In this document: positions 44,800 through 53,728 of the stretch, piece by piece | Position numbering within the stretch: position 1 is the stretch's first letter | Layout of the letters: each line of letters begins with the position of its first letter | Assembly (NCBI RefSeq): GCF_964218355.1 | Contig: NZ_CAXPMC010000021.1 | Coordinates: 260,944 to 324,943, forward strand | Direction: 5' to 3' | Length of the DNA stretch: 64,000 bases | Source: Ferrovibrio sp964218355 | Lineage (GTDB): Bacteria; Pseudomonadota; Alphaproteobacteria; Ferrovibrionales; Ferrovibrionaceae | Program-made: the position numbers and the translations under genes | The notes under the pieces: generated by a model | Databases searched by the model: none | Seen by the model: only the letters and a program-made list of their open reading frames with translations | What the model was told of the DNA's origin: nothing

Positions 44800-46791
44800 A
44801 TGTCGCACCGGGTTCATGGCCAGACCGCGTCGAAGGTGGCGCTGCTGGGTGTTTCCGTCATTGCCCTGCTCGCCACGGGCGCAGCCTGGGGACAGCAGAC
44901 CGCGACCACGCTCACCCCCGTGAAGGTCGAAGGCCAGAAGCCGCTCGACCTTGAAAAGAAGGATGTTCTCGATCAGGAGCAGATCGACCGCGAGCAACCG
45001 ATGTCGCTGAAAGAAGTTTTCCGCGACGAACCGGCGATCACGGTTCCCGGCGGCAGCACGGCCGCGCAGAAAATCTATCTGCACGGCATCGACCAGAACA
45101 AGCTGAATGTCACCGTCGACGGCGCGCCCCAGCGCAACAATATCTGGCACCATAACGGCAATACCAGCATCGTCCCGCTGTTCCTGAAGACCGTCGAAGT
45201 CGAATCCGGCGTGTCGGCCGCGGATTCCGGACCCGGCGCGCTGGGCGGCAGCATCCGGTTCAGGACCAGGGACGCCCGCGACATGCTGCTGCCCGGCCAG
45301 ACCACCGGCGGCACGGCGATCCTGGGATATGACACCAACTCCGAAACCTTCCGCACCACCGGCGCCGGCTATACCGCACAGGACGGCTTCGATCTGCTGG
45401 GCATCGCCACCCTGGCCCGGGGCAGCAACTACGAGAATGGCAGGGGCACCGACGAGCCGGGCACCGGCACCGGCCTGACCAGCGGCCTGGCAAAACTCGG
45501 CTTCGAGGCGCTGAGCGGGCACCACCTGCGGCTTTCCACCGAATATGTCGAGGATGACAGGACCCGCCGCCTGCGCCCGAATATGGGCCTGGTGACCGGC
45601 AACCCTACCGGCAGCCTGCTCAACAGCAACCGGGCCACCCGCATGACCACGGTGCTGAGCTACGAGACGGCGGAGCCGACCGATCATGTCGATCCGAAAG
45701 TCGACATCTACTACAACCACAACGCCCTGGAACGGCCGAACGACAACAACCGCACCACGGCCCATGGCGCCTTCAACTCGCAGGTCAATTCCTGGGGCGG
45801 CAAGCTGCAGAATGCTTTTGTCATTCCCGGTGGCAGCCTGACGGTCGGCATCGACTACAACCGTGACGATGCCGATGTCGAACGCTTCCACTTCTCACCC
45901 AATATCAGCGAAAGCATCCGCAATATCGGTGCCTATGCCCAGGCCCGGGTATCCCTCCAGGATGACTGGCGCGTCTCCACCGGTCTGCGCGGCGACAGTC
46001 AGCATTACGAGGCGGTCGACAACCAGACCTTCGACAATGCCGGCGTCAGCCCCAACCTGTCGACGGAGTATGACCTGACCGGCCGCATCACCGGCTTCGG
46101 CGGCTACAGCTACAATTTCGGCGGCATCGAGATGGCCGAAGTGGCACAGTTCCATGCCGGCAACTACACCTATGATCCGAACCTGAAGCCCAGCCACGCC
46201 CACAACATGAAGGCCGGCCTGCGCTACAGCGATGGCGGGCTGGCCCTGGAAGGCACGGTTTTCCGCACCGAGATCAAGAACCCGACGGCCTTCAACTACA
46301 CCTCGCGCATCCGCATCAATGGTGACGATCTGGTATCGAAGGGCTTCGATCTCGCCGCCGGATACCAGTGGCAGAATGCCTATCTGGGCGCCAAATACAC
46401 CTATACCGACGTGCGTTACGGCGACCGCATCGCGCTGCCCAGCGACTACAGCAGCGCGGTACCGGTCGGCAACCTGCTGACCCTGCGCGGCCATTACACC
46501 TTCGAGGATTACCGCCTGACGCTGGGCGGCTCCAGTGAGATGGCGAGCCGGATCGACGACAGCGCCCTCGCCGCCAACAGCTTCGATGCGGTCAACGGCT
46601 ATGCGGTGTTCAACCTGTTCACGGAGTGGCAGCCGCTGGCCAGCATGCCGCACTGGAGTCTGCGTCTTGAGGCCAACAACCTGCTCGACGCCGCCTATCT
46701 CGCACGGTCGAGCTATCATCAGACCGGCAGTGTAACTCCCGTGCTGGAGCAGGGCCGTTCCTTCTACCTCTCGACCACGGTAAAGTTCTGA
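44800..46791 (+). CDS. TonB-dependent receptor (haem or ferric siderophore)
   Basis: This is an outer-membrane receptor of 663 aa without an STN domain. The signal peptide is ASKVALLGVSVIALLATGAA, with cleavage near AWGQ. The plug follows (LKEVFRDEPAITVPGGSTAA, IYLHGIDQNKLNVTVDGAPQ, SADSGPGALGGSIRFRT), then the barrel, ending in Phe (LSTTVKF). EVAQFHAGN and DPNLKPSHA resemble the His and NPNL boxes of haem receptors, so haem is possible, while the downstream SBP/permease/ATPase set looks more siderophore-like. GGGGATAGAAGA precedes the ATG; the frame is open upstream but runs across the Fur-like box. It is divergent from the PchR-like regulator and heads a five-gene operon. Confidence 0.92.
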   Translation: MSHRVHGQTASKVALLGVSVIALLATGAAWGQQTATTLTPVKVEGQKPLDLEKKDVLDQEQIDREQPMSLKEVFRDEPAITVPGGSTAAQKIYLHGIDQNKLNVTVDGAPQRNNIWHHNGNTSIVPLFLKTVEVESGVSAADSGPGALGGSIRFRTRDARDMLLPGQTTGGTAILGYDTNSETFRTTGAGYTAQDGFDLLGIATLARGSNYENGRGTDEPGTGTGLTSGLAKLGFEALSGHHLRLSTEYVEDDRTRRLRPNMGLVTGNPTGSLLNSNRATRMTTVLSYETAEPTDHVDPKVDIYYNHNALERPNDNNRTTAHGAFNSQVNSWGGKLQNAFVIPGGSLTVGIDYNRDDADVERFHFSPNISESIRNIGAYAQARVSLQDDWRVSTGLRGDSQHYEAVDNQTFDNAGVSPNLSTEYDLTGRITGFGGYSYNFGGIEMAEVAQFHAGNYTYDPNLKPSHAHNMKAGLRYSDGGLALEGTVFRTEIKNPTAFNYTSRIRINGDDLVSKGFDLAAGYQWQNAYLGAKYTYTDVRYGDRIALPSDYSSAVPVGNLLTLRGHYTFEDYRLTLGGSSEMASRIDDSALAANSFDAVNGYAVFNLFTEWQPLASMPHWSLRLEANNLLDAAYLARSSYHQTGSVTPVLEQGRSFYLSTTVKF

Positions 46792-46828
46792 CACTACCGG
46801 TCGCAAACCGGCAGACGGAGGGTTCGTC

Positions 46829-47944
46829 ATGCGTAGATTGCTGTCGGTTTTCTGCCTGCTGCTTGCCGGCCTGCTTCCGCAGGCCGGCAATGCCGCCGAG
46901 GTGACGGACCTTGCCGGCCGCACGGTGCGGCTGGACCGGCCGGCGGAGCGGATCCTGCTTGGCGAGGGCCGCTACCTTGCTGCTATCGCGATCCTCGACC
47001 GCGATGCCCCGCTGCGGCGGATTGCCGGAATGATGGGGGAATTCCCGCTGCTCGATCCCGGCGGCTACGCGCAATGGACCGCGCAGTTCCCGGCGCTGAC
47101 CGGCATTCCCCTGGTGGGCAAAGCGGCGCCGGACAGTTTCAGCATCGAGAGTGCCATTGCCCTGAAGCCCGATCTGGCGGTTTTCGGTCTTGCCGGCCAT
47201 GGCCCCGGTCCGCAGCAGACCGAAACCATTGCTGCGCTGGAGGCGGCAGGGATCCGCGTCGCCTTCATCGATTTCTTCCTCGATCCCGTTGCCCATACCA
47301 CCCGCAGCATCGCACTGCTCGGCGCGCTGATGGGGCGACAGGCCGAGGCGACCGCCTTTGCCGCCGCCTACGAAACCGAGTTGCGGCGGGTGACGGCGCC
47401 GCTCGCCGGCGTGACACGCCGGCCGCGGGTCTTCCTCGAGAACCGCGTCGGCCTGCAGGAAGCCTGCTGCGCCAGCGTCGGCAACGGAGTGATCGGGCGC
47501 CTGGTCGAACAGGCGGGCGGACGCAACATGGCGGCCGACCTGATCCCGGGCCAGATCGGCACCGTCAGCCTGGAATACCTGCTGGCCAATCAGCCTGACA
47601 TCTACCTGGGCACCGCCATCGGCAGCACCTGGACGGCGGAAAAACTGCCGCAACGCATCGCCATGGGCCCCGGCGTGCCTGCCGCGATGGCGCAGGCCAG
47701 CCTGCGGCACAGCCTGCAGCGCACCGGCATCGCCGACCTGCAGGCCGTGCGGCAGGGCCGGGCCTATGCTCTCTGGCATCATTTCTTCCATTCGCCCTTC
47801 AACGTCGTGGCCCTGCAGGCGATGGCGACCTGGTTCCATCCCGATCTCTTTGCCGGCCTCGACCCGGCCGCAACGCATCGCGACCTGGTCCGCCGCTTCC
47901 AGCCGGTACCGCTCGAAGGAACCTACTGGACCACGGCCCGATGA
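46829..47944 (+). CDS. Iron-complex ABC transporter substrate-binding protein
   Basis: This is a periplasmic receptor of the cluster A (FecB/BtuF-like) type, 371 aa. The signal peptide is MRRLLSVFCLLLAGLLPQAG. AAEVTDLAGRTVRLDRPAER is the standard opening of this family, followed by IESAIALKPDLAVFGLAG, IRVAFIDFFLDPVAHTTRSI and VEQAGGRNMAADLIPGQIG. A Cys pair (ACCASVGNG) is present mid-protein. GGAGGG precedes the ATG. The gene follows the TonB receptor by 37 bases and its stop overlaps the permease start by an ATGA. The ligand is presumably the iron complex brought in by that receptor. Confidence 0.92.
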   Translation: MRRLLSVFCLLLAGLLPQAGNAAEVTDLAGRTVRLDRPAERILLGEGRYLAAIAILDRDAPLRRIAGMMGEFPLLDPGGYAQWTAQFPALTGIPLVGKAAPDSFSIESAIALKPDLAVFGLAGHGPGPQQTETIAALEAAGIRVAFIDFFLDPVAHTTRSIALLGALMGRQAEATAFAAAYETELRRVTAPLAGVTRRPRVFLENRVGLQEACCASVGNGVIGRLVEQAGGRNMAADLIPGQIGTVSLEYLLANQPDIYLGTAIGSTWTAEKLPQRIAMGPGVPAAMAQASLRHSLQRTGIADLQAVRQGRAYALWHHFFHSPFNVVALQAMATWFHPDLFAGLDPAATHRDLVRRFQPVPLEGTYWTTAR

Positions 47945-48996
47945 CCCTGACCGGCGATCGCCCCTCGCTGTCGGCACAGTATTCCCGCTTCGTCATCCGC
48001 CGGACCCTGCTCCTGCTGGCGCTGGCCGCGGCCGTGCTGGCGGCCTTCGCCCTCGACCTCGCGACAGGTCCCTCCGGTCTGTCGCTGGGGAACCTGCTCG
48101 CCGCCCTGATGCAGCCGGGAGAGGAAGACCGGGCCGCGGCGGTGATCCTGTGGTCAATCCGCCTGCCCCAGGCCCTGCTGGCGCTGGCCGTCGGCGCGGC
48201 GCTGGCACTCGCCGGCGCGGAAATGCAGACGGTGCTGAACAACCAGCTTGCCAGTCCCTTCACGCTCGGCATCACCAATGCCGCCACGCTGGGCGCGGCG
48301 CTGGCGATCGTCTTCGTGCCGGTGCTGTCCTGGCTGCCGGTCAACTACGTGGTGCCGCTGTTCGCTTTCCTGCTGGCCATGGGTGCGATCCTGCTGATCC
48401 AGGCCCTGTCGCGACTGCACGGCACCGGCGCCGACACCATCGTTCTGTTCGGTATCGCCATGGTGTTCACCATGAATGCATTGCTGTGGCTGGTGCAATA
48501 TGTCGCCAGTGCCGATGCACTGCAGCAGATCGTGTTCTGGACCATGGGCAGCCTCGGCCGCGCGACGCTGGAAAAGGTCGCCATCGTGGCAGTGGCGGTG
48601 GCGGTCTGCCTGCCGCTGTCGCTGCGTGGTGTCTGGGCAATGACGGCCCTGCGCGGCGGCGAGGAGCATGCCCGCAGCTTCGGCATCCGTACCGGGCGCC
48701 TGCGCATGCTGGTGCTGCTGCGGGTCGGCATCCTGTCCGCCGCCGCCGTCTCCTTCGTCGGCACGATCGGCTTCATCGGGCTGGTCGGGCCGCACATCGC
48801 CCGCCTGGCACTGGGCGAGGATCACCGCTTTTTCCTGCCCGGCGCCGCACTCGCCGGCGCGCTGGTGATGTCGCTGGCCTCCACCGTCAGCAAGGCCCTG
48901 GTGCCCGGTCTGGTCCTGCCGGTCGGCATCGTCACCGCCCTGGTCGGAATCCCGCTGTTCATGGCACTGATCCTGTCGCGCCGGAGAGGCATATGA
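47941..48996 (+). CDS. Iron-complex ABC transporter permease (FecCD family)
   Basis: This is an inner-membrane permease of 351 aa with about ten helices. SIRLPQALLALAVGAALALA, NNQLASPFTLGITNAATLGA, GTIGFIGLVGPHIARLALGE and LPVGIVTALVGIPLFMALIL are the FecCD family blocks in order. It overlaps the SBP gene by ATGA and the ATPase gene by a few bases, so the three are translationally coupled. It would form a homodimer. Confidence 0.94.
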   Translation: MTLTGDRPSLSAQYSRFVIRRTLLLLALAAAVLAAFALDLATGPSGLSLGNLLAALMQPGEEDRAAAVILWSIRLPQALLALAVGAALALAGAEMQTVLNNQLASPFTLGITNAATLGAALAIVFVPVLSWLPVNYVVPLFAFLLAMGAILLIQALSRLHGTGADTIVLFGIAMVFTMNALLWLVQYVASADALQQIVFWTMGSLGRATLEKVAIVAVAVAVCLPLSLRGVWAMTALRGGEEHARSFGIRTGRLRMLVLLRVGILSAAAVSFVGTIGFIGLVGPHIARLALGEDHRFFLPGAALAGALVMSLASTVSKALVPGLVLPVGIVTALVGIPLFMALILSRRRGI

Positions 48997-49802
48997 GCAG
49001 CGGCCTGCTTGTTCGCGGCCTTGCTGCCGGCTACCGGCGCCGCCGCGTGCTGGGCGACATCGACCTGCCGGCCCTGGCGCCGGGCAGTCTGGCGGCCCTG
49101 ATCGGCGCCAACGGGGCCGGCAAGTCAACCCTGCTGAAGGCACTGGGCGGATTACTGTCGGCCAGTGGATCGGCACGGCTGGACGATGCCGAACTGTTCG
49201 CCATGCCGCACCGGCAGCGCGCACAGATGGTCGGTTATCTGCCGCAGGCCCTGCCGCAGGGCAGTTCGCTGGTCGCCTACGAGGCCGTGCTCAGCGCCCT
49301 GCGCGCCATCCGCGACGACCTGCCGAAAGCCGCCGCCGAATACGAGGTCGCCTGGGTATTCGACACCCTCGGCCTCACGCCGCTGGCAATGCGGCGGCTG
49401 GACGAACTGTCGGGTGGCCAGCGGCAGATGGTCGGCCTGGCCCAGGCGATCGTGCGGAAGCCCCGCCTCATGCTGCTGGACGAGCCGACCAGCGCGCTGG
49501 ACCTGCGCTGGCAGCTGACGGTGCTGCAGCAGGTCCGCGACATTGCAGCGGCGGCCGGCAGCATTGCCCTGATCGCCTTGCACGACATCAACCTCGCCCT
49601 GCGCTTCTGCGACCAGGTGGTGGTGCTGGGCGGCGGTCAGGTGCTGGCGGCCGGACCGGGCCGCACGGCGCTCAGCCCCGCGATCCTGCGTCGCGCCTTC
49701 GGTGTCGACGGGCGGATCGAAACCTGTTCCCTCGGCTTTCCCGTGGTCATCGCCGACCGGGCGATGGCAGCCAGCCTCGACAACCTACGGAGCCCCTCAT
49801 GA
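48993..49802 (+). CDS. Iron-complex ABC transporter ATPase (FecE family)
   Basis: This is the cytoplasmic ATPase of 269 aa. Walker A GANGAGKS is at residues 38-45, signature ELSGGQRQMVGLAQAI and Walker B LMLLDEPTSALDLRW follow. GYLPQALPQGSSLVAYEAVL is the FecE/FhuC-type Q-loop region. The ATG has GGAGAGG upstream and overlaps the permease stop; the reading frame is open for 400 codons upstream but that is out-of-frame permease sequence. The stop overlaps the DUF2218 gene by an ATGA. Confidence 0.94.
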   Translation: MSSGLLVRGLAAGYRRRRVLGDIDLPALAPGSLAALIGANGAGKSTLLKALGGLLSASGSARLDDAELFAMPHRQRAQMVGYLPQALPQGSSLVAYEAVLSALRAIRDDLPKAAAEYEVAWVFDTLGLTPLAMRRLDELSGGQRQMVGLAQAIVRKPRLMLLDEPTSALDLRWQLTVLQQVRDIAAAAGSIALIALHDINLALRFCDQVVVLGGGQVLAAGPGRTALSPAILRRAFGVDGRIETCSLGFPVVIADRAMAASLDNLRSPS

Positions 49803-50098
49803 TTGCCGTGCGTGCCGTCGTGCAGACCCCACTGGCCAGCCGTTATCTGGTCCAGCTCTGCAAGCATTTCGCCCACAAGATCGCCGTGACCTACGACACG
49901 GAACGCGGCCATGCGGATTTCCCCTGGGGCATCTGCGACATGACAGCCGGAGATGCCGCGCTGGACCTGTATTGCGAGGCCCCCAGTGCCGAGGATCTCG
50001 AGCGGGTGAAATTCGTGGTGACAGACCATCTGCAGCGCTTCGGCTGGCGCGAGAAGCTCAGCCCCGACTGGCAATCGGAAACGCCGCGCAGCTCCTGA
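49799..50098 (+). CDS. DUF2218 domain protein
   Basis: This is a 99-aa protein whose whole length fits DUF2218: QTPLASRYLVQLCKHFAHKI, then HADFPWGICDMTAGDAALDL and VVTDHLQRFGWREKL. It has no signal peptide. DUF2218 proteins are known from iron-uptake operons but their function is not established; a role in handling the siderophore or reducing iron in the cytoplasm is only a guess. Its ATG overlaps the ATPase stop, so it is made together with the transporter. It is the last gene of this operon, next to the tRNA gene. Confidence 0.85.
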   Translation: MIAVRAVVQTPLASRYLVQLCKHFAHKIAVTYDTERGHADFPWGICDMTAGDAALDLYCEAPSAEDLERVKFVVTDHLQRFGWREKLSPDWQSETPRSS

Positions 50099-50139
50099 GC
50101 CGGGCGGGCAGGATGGATACGAGAGAAAATTGGAAGCGA

Positions 50140-50213
50140 TGGCTGGGGGACTAGGATTCGAACCTAGACAACCAGAGTCAGAGTCTGGGGTCCTACCGTT
50201 AGACGATCCCCCA
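50140..50213 (-). tRNA. tRNA-Gln (anticodon CTG)
   Basis: The minus strand gives a 74-nt cloverleaf. The acceptor arm TGGGGGA/TCCCCCA, anticodon arm CCAGA-CTCTGAC-TCTGG with anticodon CTG, T-arm CTAGG-TTCGAAT-CCTAG, and an encoded CCA end are all seen. The D-arm contains the usual GG. CTG reads CAG glutamine codons, the favoured Gln codon in such a GC-rich genome. No other tRNA is adjacent. Confidence 0.97.
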
Positions 50214-50278
50214 GCAGGGATCGGGGCCGGGTTGTAACGCGCCCGTCCGGGCTTTGCAACCCCTATCCCGGATTTCCC

Positions 50279-51595
50279 CTAACGCCTGAAAATGCCGAGC
50301 ATTTCCAGGTGCGGCGACCACCTGAACTGGTCGATCGGGGTCACCCGTTCAAGCCGCCAGCCGGCATCGGCCAGCACCCGGGCATCGCGGGCGAAGGAAT
50401 TGGCATCGCAGGCCGCCATCACCACCAGCGGCGGCACCGCCGCAGCGCCGGCCGCCACGCCGCCCGGCCCGGCCGCGGCCGCCTCTGCCAGCTGCTGCAC
50501 CTGGGCTTTCGCCCCTGCCCGCGGCGGATCGAGCAGGATCGCATCGAGCTTCCTGAATTCGGCGCGGGTCAGCGGCTGCCGCTCGAGATCGCGCATCTCG
50601 GCGGTCACCCGGCCGGCCAGGCCGGGCGCGGCCTTTGCCGCCGCCTGCAGGGCGGCAATTGCCGGCCGGTCGGCATCGGCGGCCAGCACCGTCTTGCCGG
50701 CGACCGCCAGCCTGAGTGCAAAGGCGCCGCAGCCCGAAAACAGGTCGGCCACCCGCTTCGCATCCTGCAGGGCATCGAGGGCAAGATCCGCCATCGCGGC
50801 CTCGGCTTCCGCCGTGGCCTGCAGGAACCCGCCCGGCGCCAGGGTCACCGCCGTCCCGCCGAACCGCACCAGCGGCGCCTGCGGTCCCTGAAACAGCATC
50901 TCGGGGTCGCTGCGCGGATCGAAGCGCCAGCTGAGCCGGCCGAGGCCGGCCGCCTTGGCGGCACGGCTGAGGGCGATCCGCTCCTGCACCCGCATCTTCA
51001 GCTTGCCGGTAATCAGCACATCGGGCCCGGTTTCCGTCTCGGTCACCTTCACGTCCACGGCCCAGCCGTCGCCCAGCACATCGAGCAGCATGCCGCGCAA
51101 AGCCGGCAGCAGGGCCAGCAAAGCCGGCCGCAGCACGTTGCAGGCCTCGAGATCGACGATCTTGCGGCTGGCCGCCTCGTGAAACCCCATCAGCACGCCG
51201 GCCTTGACGCGGCGGGCGATGAATTCGGCCCGGCGCCGGCTGTGATCCGGCACCGTCACCAGATCGGCCACCGGCGGCGCCGCGAACCCGCGCCGCTGCA
51301 GCGCGGCCACCAGGGCATCGCGTTTCCAGGCACGGTAGGGCGCATCGGCCCAGTGCTGCAGGGCACAGCCGCCGCAGGCCTGGAAATGCGGACAGGGCGG
51401 CTCGACCCGGTCGGGCCCGGCTTCCTCCAGCACCACGAGCTGCGCCGCGAAACCGTCGCCGCGCGCCTCGCCGACCCGGGCGGCGATGCGGTCGCCAGGC
51501 ACGGTGAAGGGCACATAGAACCGCTCGCCGTCATGATCGAGCACGCCATGGCCATGCCCCCCCATCCGTGCGATCACGCCTTCGACATCACGCAT
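50279..51595 (-). CDS. 23S rRNA/tRNA (uracil-5) methyltransferase family protein (RlmD/TrmA-like)
   Basis: This is a SAM-dependent methyltransferase of 438 aa acting on uracil-5 in RNA. An iron-sulfur motif C68-X5-C74-G-G-C77 (CPHFQACGGCALQHW) and a later Cys (LEACNVL) match the RumA type. SAM-binding is at VADLFSGCGAFALRLA, LDPPRAGAKAQVQQLA is the DPPR motif, and the catalytic region reads VMAACDANSFARDARV, with Asp where Asn is common in SCNP motifs. The ATG overlaps no other gene and starts 12 bases after the tlyA stop. Whether it modifies rRNA or tRNA cannot be told from sequence. Confidence 0.88.
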   Translation of the reverse strand: MRDVEGVIARMGGHGHGVLDHDGERFYVPFTVPGDRIAARVGEARGDGFAAQLVVLEEAGPDRVEPPCPHFQACGGCALQHWADAPYRAWKRDALVAALQRRGFAAPPVADLVTVPDHSRRRAEFIARRVKAGVLMGFHEAASRKIVDLEACNVLRPALLALLPALRGMLLDVLGDGWAVDVKVTETETGPDVLITGKLKMRVQERIALSRAAKAAGLGRLSWRFDPRSDPEMLFQGPQAPLVRFGGTAVTLAPGGFLQATAEAEAAMADLALDALQDAKRVADLFSGCGAFALRLAVAGKTVLAADADRPAIAALQAAAKAAPGLAGRVTAEMRDLERQPLTRAEFRKLDAILLDPPRAGAKAQVQQLAEAAAAGPGGVAAGAAAVPPLVVMAACDANSFARDARVLADAGWRLERVTPIDQFRWSPHLEMLGIFRR

Positions 51596-51606
51596 GCCGG
51601 ACCCCG

Positions 51607-52356
51607 TCAGCCATGGCCATATTCCGCCGCTATGAGAAACTCGCGATTGCCTTCGGGACCGAGGATCGGGCTGGGCTCGATACCCAGCACCCGCCAGCCG
51701 GGCAGCCCGGCCCACCAGTCGCCGATGCGGGCGCAGACCTCGTCATGCAGGGCCTGATCGCGCACCACACCGCCCTTACCGACCCGCTCGCGGCCGACCT
51801 CGAATTGCGGCTTGATCAGCGCCACCGCCCAGGCACCCGGCTGCGCCAGCGCCAGCGCCGCCGGCAGCACGGTCTGCAGGCCGATGAAGCTGGCATCGCA
51901 GACCACGGCATCGACAGGATCCGAAATCTGCGCCGCCGTCAGATGCCGGGCATTGGTCTTTTCCAGCACCACGACGCGGGGATCATTGCGCAGCTTCCAG
52001 TCGAGCTGGCCCTCGCCAACATCGACGGCATAGACCCTGGCCGCGCCATGCTGCAGCAGCACGTCGGTGAAGCCGCCGGTGGAGGCGCCGACATCGATGG
52101 CGATGCGGCCGTCCGCCGGCAGGCTGAAATGTCCGACGGCATGGGCCAGCTTGACGCCGCCGCGGCTGACCCAGGGATGCGGCTTGCCGCGCAGCTCCAG
52201 CGGGGCATCGGCAGCGATGCTGTGGCCCGGCTTGTCGAGCCGCCGGTCGCCGGAAAACACCAGCCCGGCCATGATCGCCGCCTGTGCCTTGGCCCGGCTT
52301 TCCGCCAGGCCGCGTTCCACCAGCGCCTGGTCGAGGCGGATTTTCGCGGGCTTCAT
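51607..52356 (-). CDS. tlyA: TlyA-family rRNA 2'-O-methyltransferase
   Basis: This is a TlyA (haemolysin A-like) protein of 249 aa with an N-terminal S4 RNA-binding domain (KIRLDQALVERGLAESRAKA) and an FtsJ-like SAM domain. The KDKE catalytic set appears in SRGGVKLAHA, CDASFIGLQTVLPA, VALIKPQFEVGRERV and GNREFLIAAEYG. DVGASTGGFTDVLLQHGA is the SAM-binding loop. Homologues methylate 16S and 23S rRNA and affect capreomycin sensitivity. The ATG overlaps the MATE stop by an ATGA; the open frame upstream is shadow. dxs-tlyA linkage is common in alphaproteobacteria. Confidence 0.92.
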   Translation of the reverse strand: MKPAKIRLDQALVERGLAESRAKAQAAIMAGLVFSGDRRLDKPGHSIAADAPLELRGKPHPWVSRGGVKLAHAVGHFSLPADGRIAIDVGASTGGFTDVLLQHGAARVYAVDVGEGQLDWKLRNDPRVVVLEKTNARHLTAAQISDPVDAVVCDASFIGLQTVLPAALALAQPGAWAVALIKPQFEVGRERVGKGGVVRDQALHDEVCARIGDWWAGLPGWRVLGIEPSPILGPEGNREFLIAAEYGHG

Positions 52357-53714
52357 GGCGCCTGCTCCTGCCGGCCCGGCCGCAGCCTGTGCGTCCACCA
52401 GCCGAAGCGCCAGACCAGCAGGAATGCCGCCATCGCCAGCCCGACAACCAGGCCGAGCCACACGCCCTGCCCGCGCAGGGCGGTGCTGAAGCCGAACCAC
52501 AATGCCGCCGGCAGGCCGCACAGCCAGTAGCCGACCGCGGCAAACACCATCGGCACACCGGTATCCTTCAGGCCGCGCAGCGCGCCGTTGGACACGGCCT
52601 GGGCACCATCGACCATCTGGAACAGCGCTGCCATGCCGAGATAGGCCACCGCCAGCGGAAACACCGCCGACTGCATGTCGGTCACGAACAGGCCAATCAG
52701 CTGCGGCGCGAAGATCCAGAAGATGGCGCCGGAACAGGCGCCGAAGCCGACCGCAATGGCAATGGCCACCCAGCCGGCGCGGATCACGCCGGCCGCATCG
52801 CGGGCGCCGGCGGCAAGCCCGACCCGCACGGTGGCTGCCTGCGACAGGCCCATCGGCACCATGAAGGCGATGGTGGCCCATTGCAGGGCGATCTGGTGCG
52901 CCGCCACCTCGTCGGCGCCGAGCCGGCCCATCAGCTGCACCGCCAGCGAGAACAGGCCGACTTCCGAGGCGAAAGTCAGGGCGATGGGGCCGCCGATTTT
53001 CAGGTAGGCCTGCAGCCGCGGCCACGAACTGCGCCAGGATGACGACCAGATGCGGTAGATGCGGAAACCCGGATCGACGCTGACAAAGATCGCGAAGGCG
53101 ATGAAAACCGACCAGGTCGCCAGCGCCGAGCCGATGCCGGCCCCGAGGATGCCCAGCGCCGGCAGGCCGAAGGCGCCGAAGGTGAATCCGTAAACCGCCA
53201 GCGCATTGAACAGCACGGCCCCGATCATGAAGACCAGCGCCGGGCGCGGCCGGCTGAGGGCCGCGGCAAAGGACCGCAGCACCGAGAACCAGATCGACGG
53301 CAGATAGCCGAGGCACAGCAGCCGCAGGAACAGCACGGTATCGGGCACCAGTTCGGGGGGCTGGCCGAACCAGATGAGGAAATCCTCGCTGAACCACAGC
53401 AGCGCGATGCTGGCCGCCGCCGCAAAGCCGGTGACGATCAGCCCGTCATGCACGGCCTCGCGCACCCCGCCAAGATCGGCGGCATTGCGGCCGACGCTCT
53501 GCGCCACCAGCGCAGCCACCACAATGCCCAGCCCGATCCCCAGCATCCAGAAGAACGAAAACAGCGAGAAGGCCAGCGCCCCCGCGCCCAGCGCATGGTC
53601 GGACAGCCGCGCCAGCAGCAGCACGTCGGTGGTATGGATGGCAATCTGGGCCAGCTGGGTGCCGACAATGGGCAGCGCCAGCGTGAGCATGGCCCGCGCT
53701 TCTCGGAGGATCAT
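52353..53714 (-). CDS. MATE-family multidrug efflux transporter
   Basis: This is a cation-driven exporter of 453 aa with about twelve helices in two halves. ALPIVGTQLAQIAIHTTDVL and LGIVVAALVAQSVGRNAADL are the N-half NorM-type segments, and GAVLFNALAVYGFTFG and MVPMGLSQAATVRVGLAAGA those of the C-half. The gene lies between dxs and tlyA, 14 bases after dxs, and its stop overlaps tlyA by an ATGA. This breaks the usual dxs-tlyA pair but shows no sign of recent transfer in base composition. Confidence 0.92.
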   Translation of the reverse strand: MILREARAMLTLALPIVGTQLAQIAIHTTDVLLLARLSDHALGAGALAFSLFSFFWMLGIGLGIVVAALVAQSVGRNAADLGGVREAVHDGLIVTGFAAAASIALLWFSEDFLIWFGQPPELVPDTVLFLRLLCLGYLPSIWFSVLRSFAAALSRPRPALVFMIGAVLFNALAVYGFTFGAFGLPALGILGAGIGSALATWSVFIAFAIFVSVDPGFRIYRIWSSSWRSSWPRLQAYLKIGGPIALTFASEVGLFSLAVQLMGRLGADEVAAHQIALQWATIAFMVPMGLSQAATVRVGLAAGARDAAGVIRAGWVAIAIAVGFGACSGAIFWIFAPQLIGLFVTDMQSAVFPLAVAYLGMAALFQMVDGAQAVSNGALRGLKDTGVPMVFAAVGYWLCGLPAALWFGFSTALRGQGVWLGLVVGLAMAAFLLVWRFGWWTHRLRPGRQEQAP

Positions 53715-53728
53715 CGGAAATGTCCTGC

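Noticed and set aside
46797..46811. CCGGT-5-ACCGG hairpin between the second TonB receptor and its SBP gene
   Set aside because: A 5-bp stem is expected by chance in such GC-rich sequence and is much weaker than the other intercistronic hairpins.
47766..48992. A long N-terminal extension of the FecE-type ATPase
   Set aside because: The extension is out-of-frame permease sequence; the ATG at 48993 has a good ribosome site and gives the normal ATPase length.
51607..53397. A 596-codon open frame covering tlyA and most of the MATE gene
   Set aside because: Only its last 249 codons (tlyA) look like protein; the rest is Arg/Gly/Pro-rich shadow of the MATE gene in another frame.
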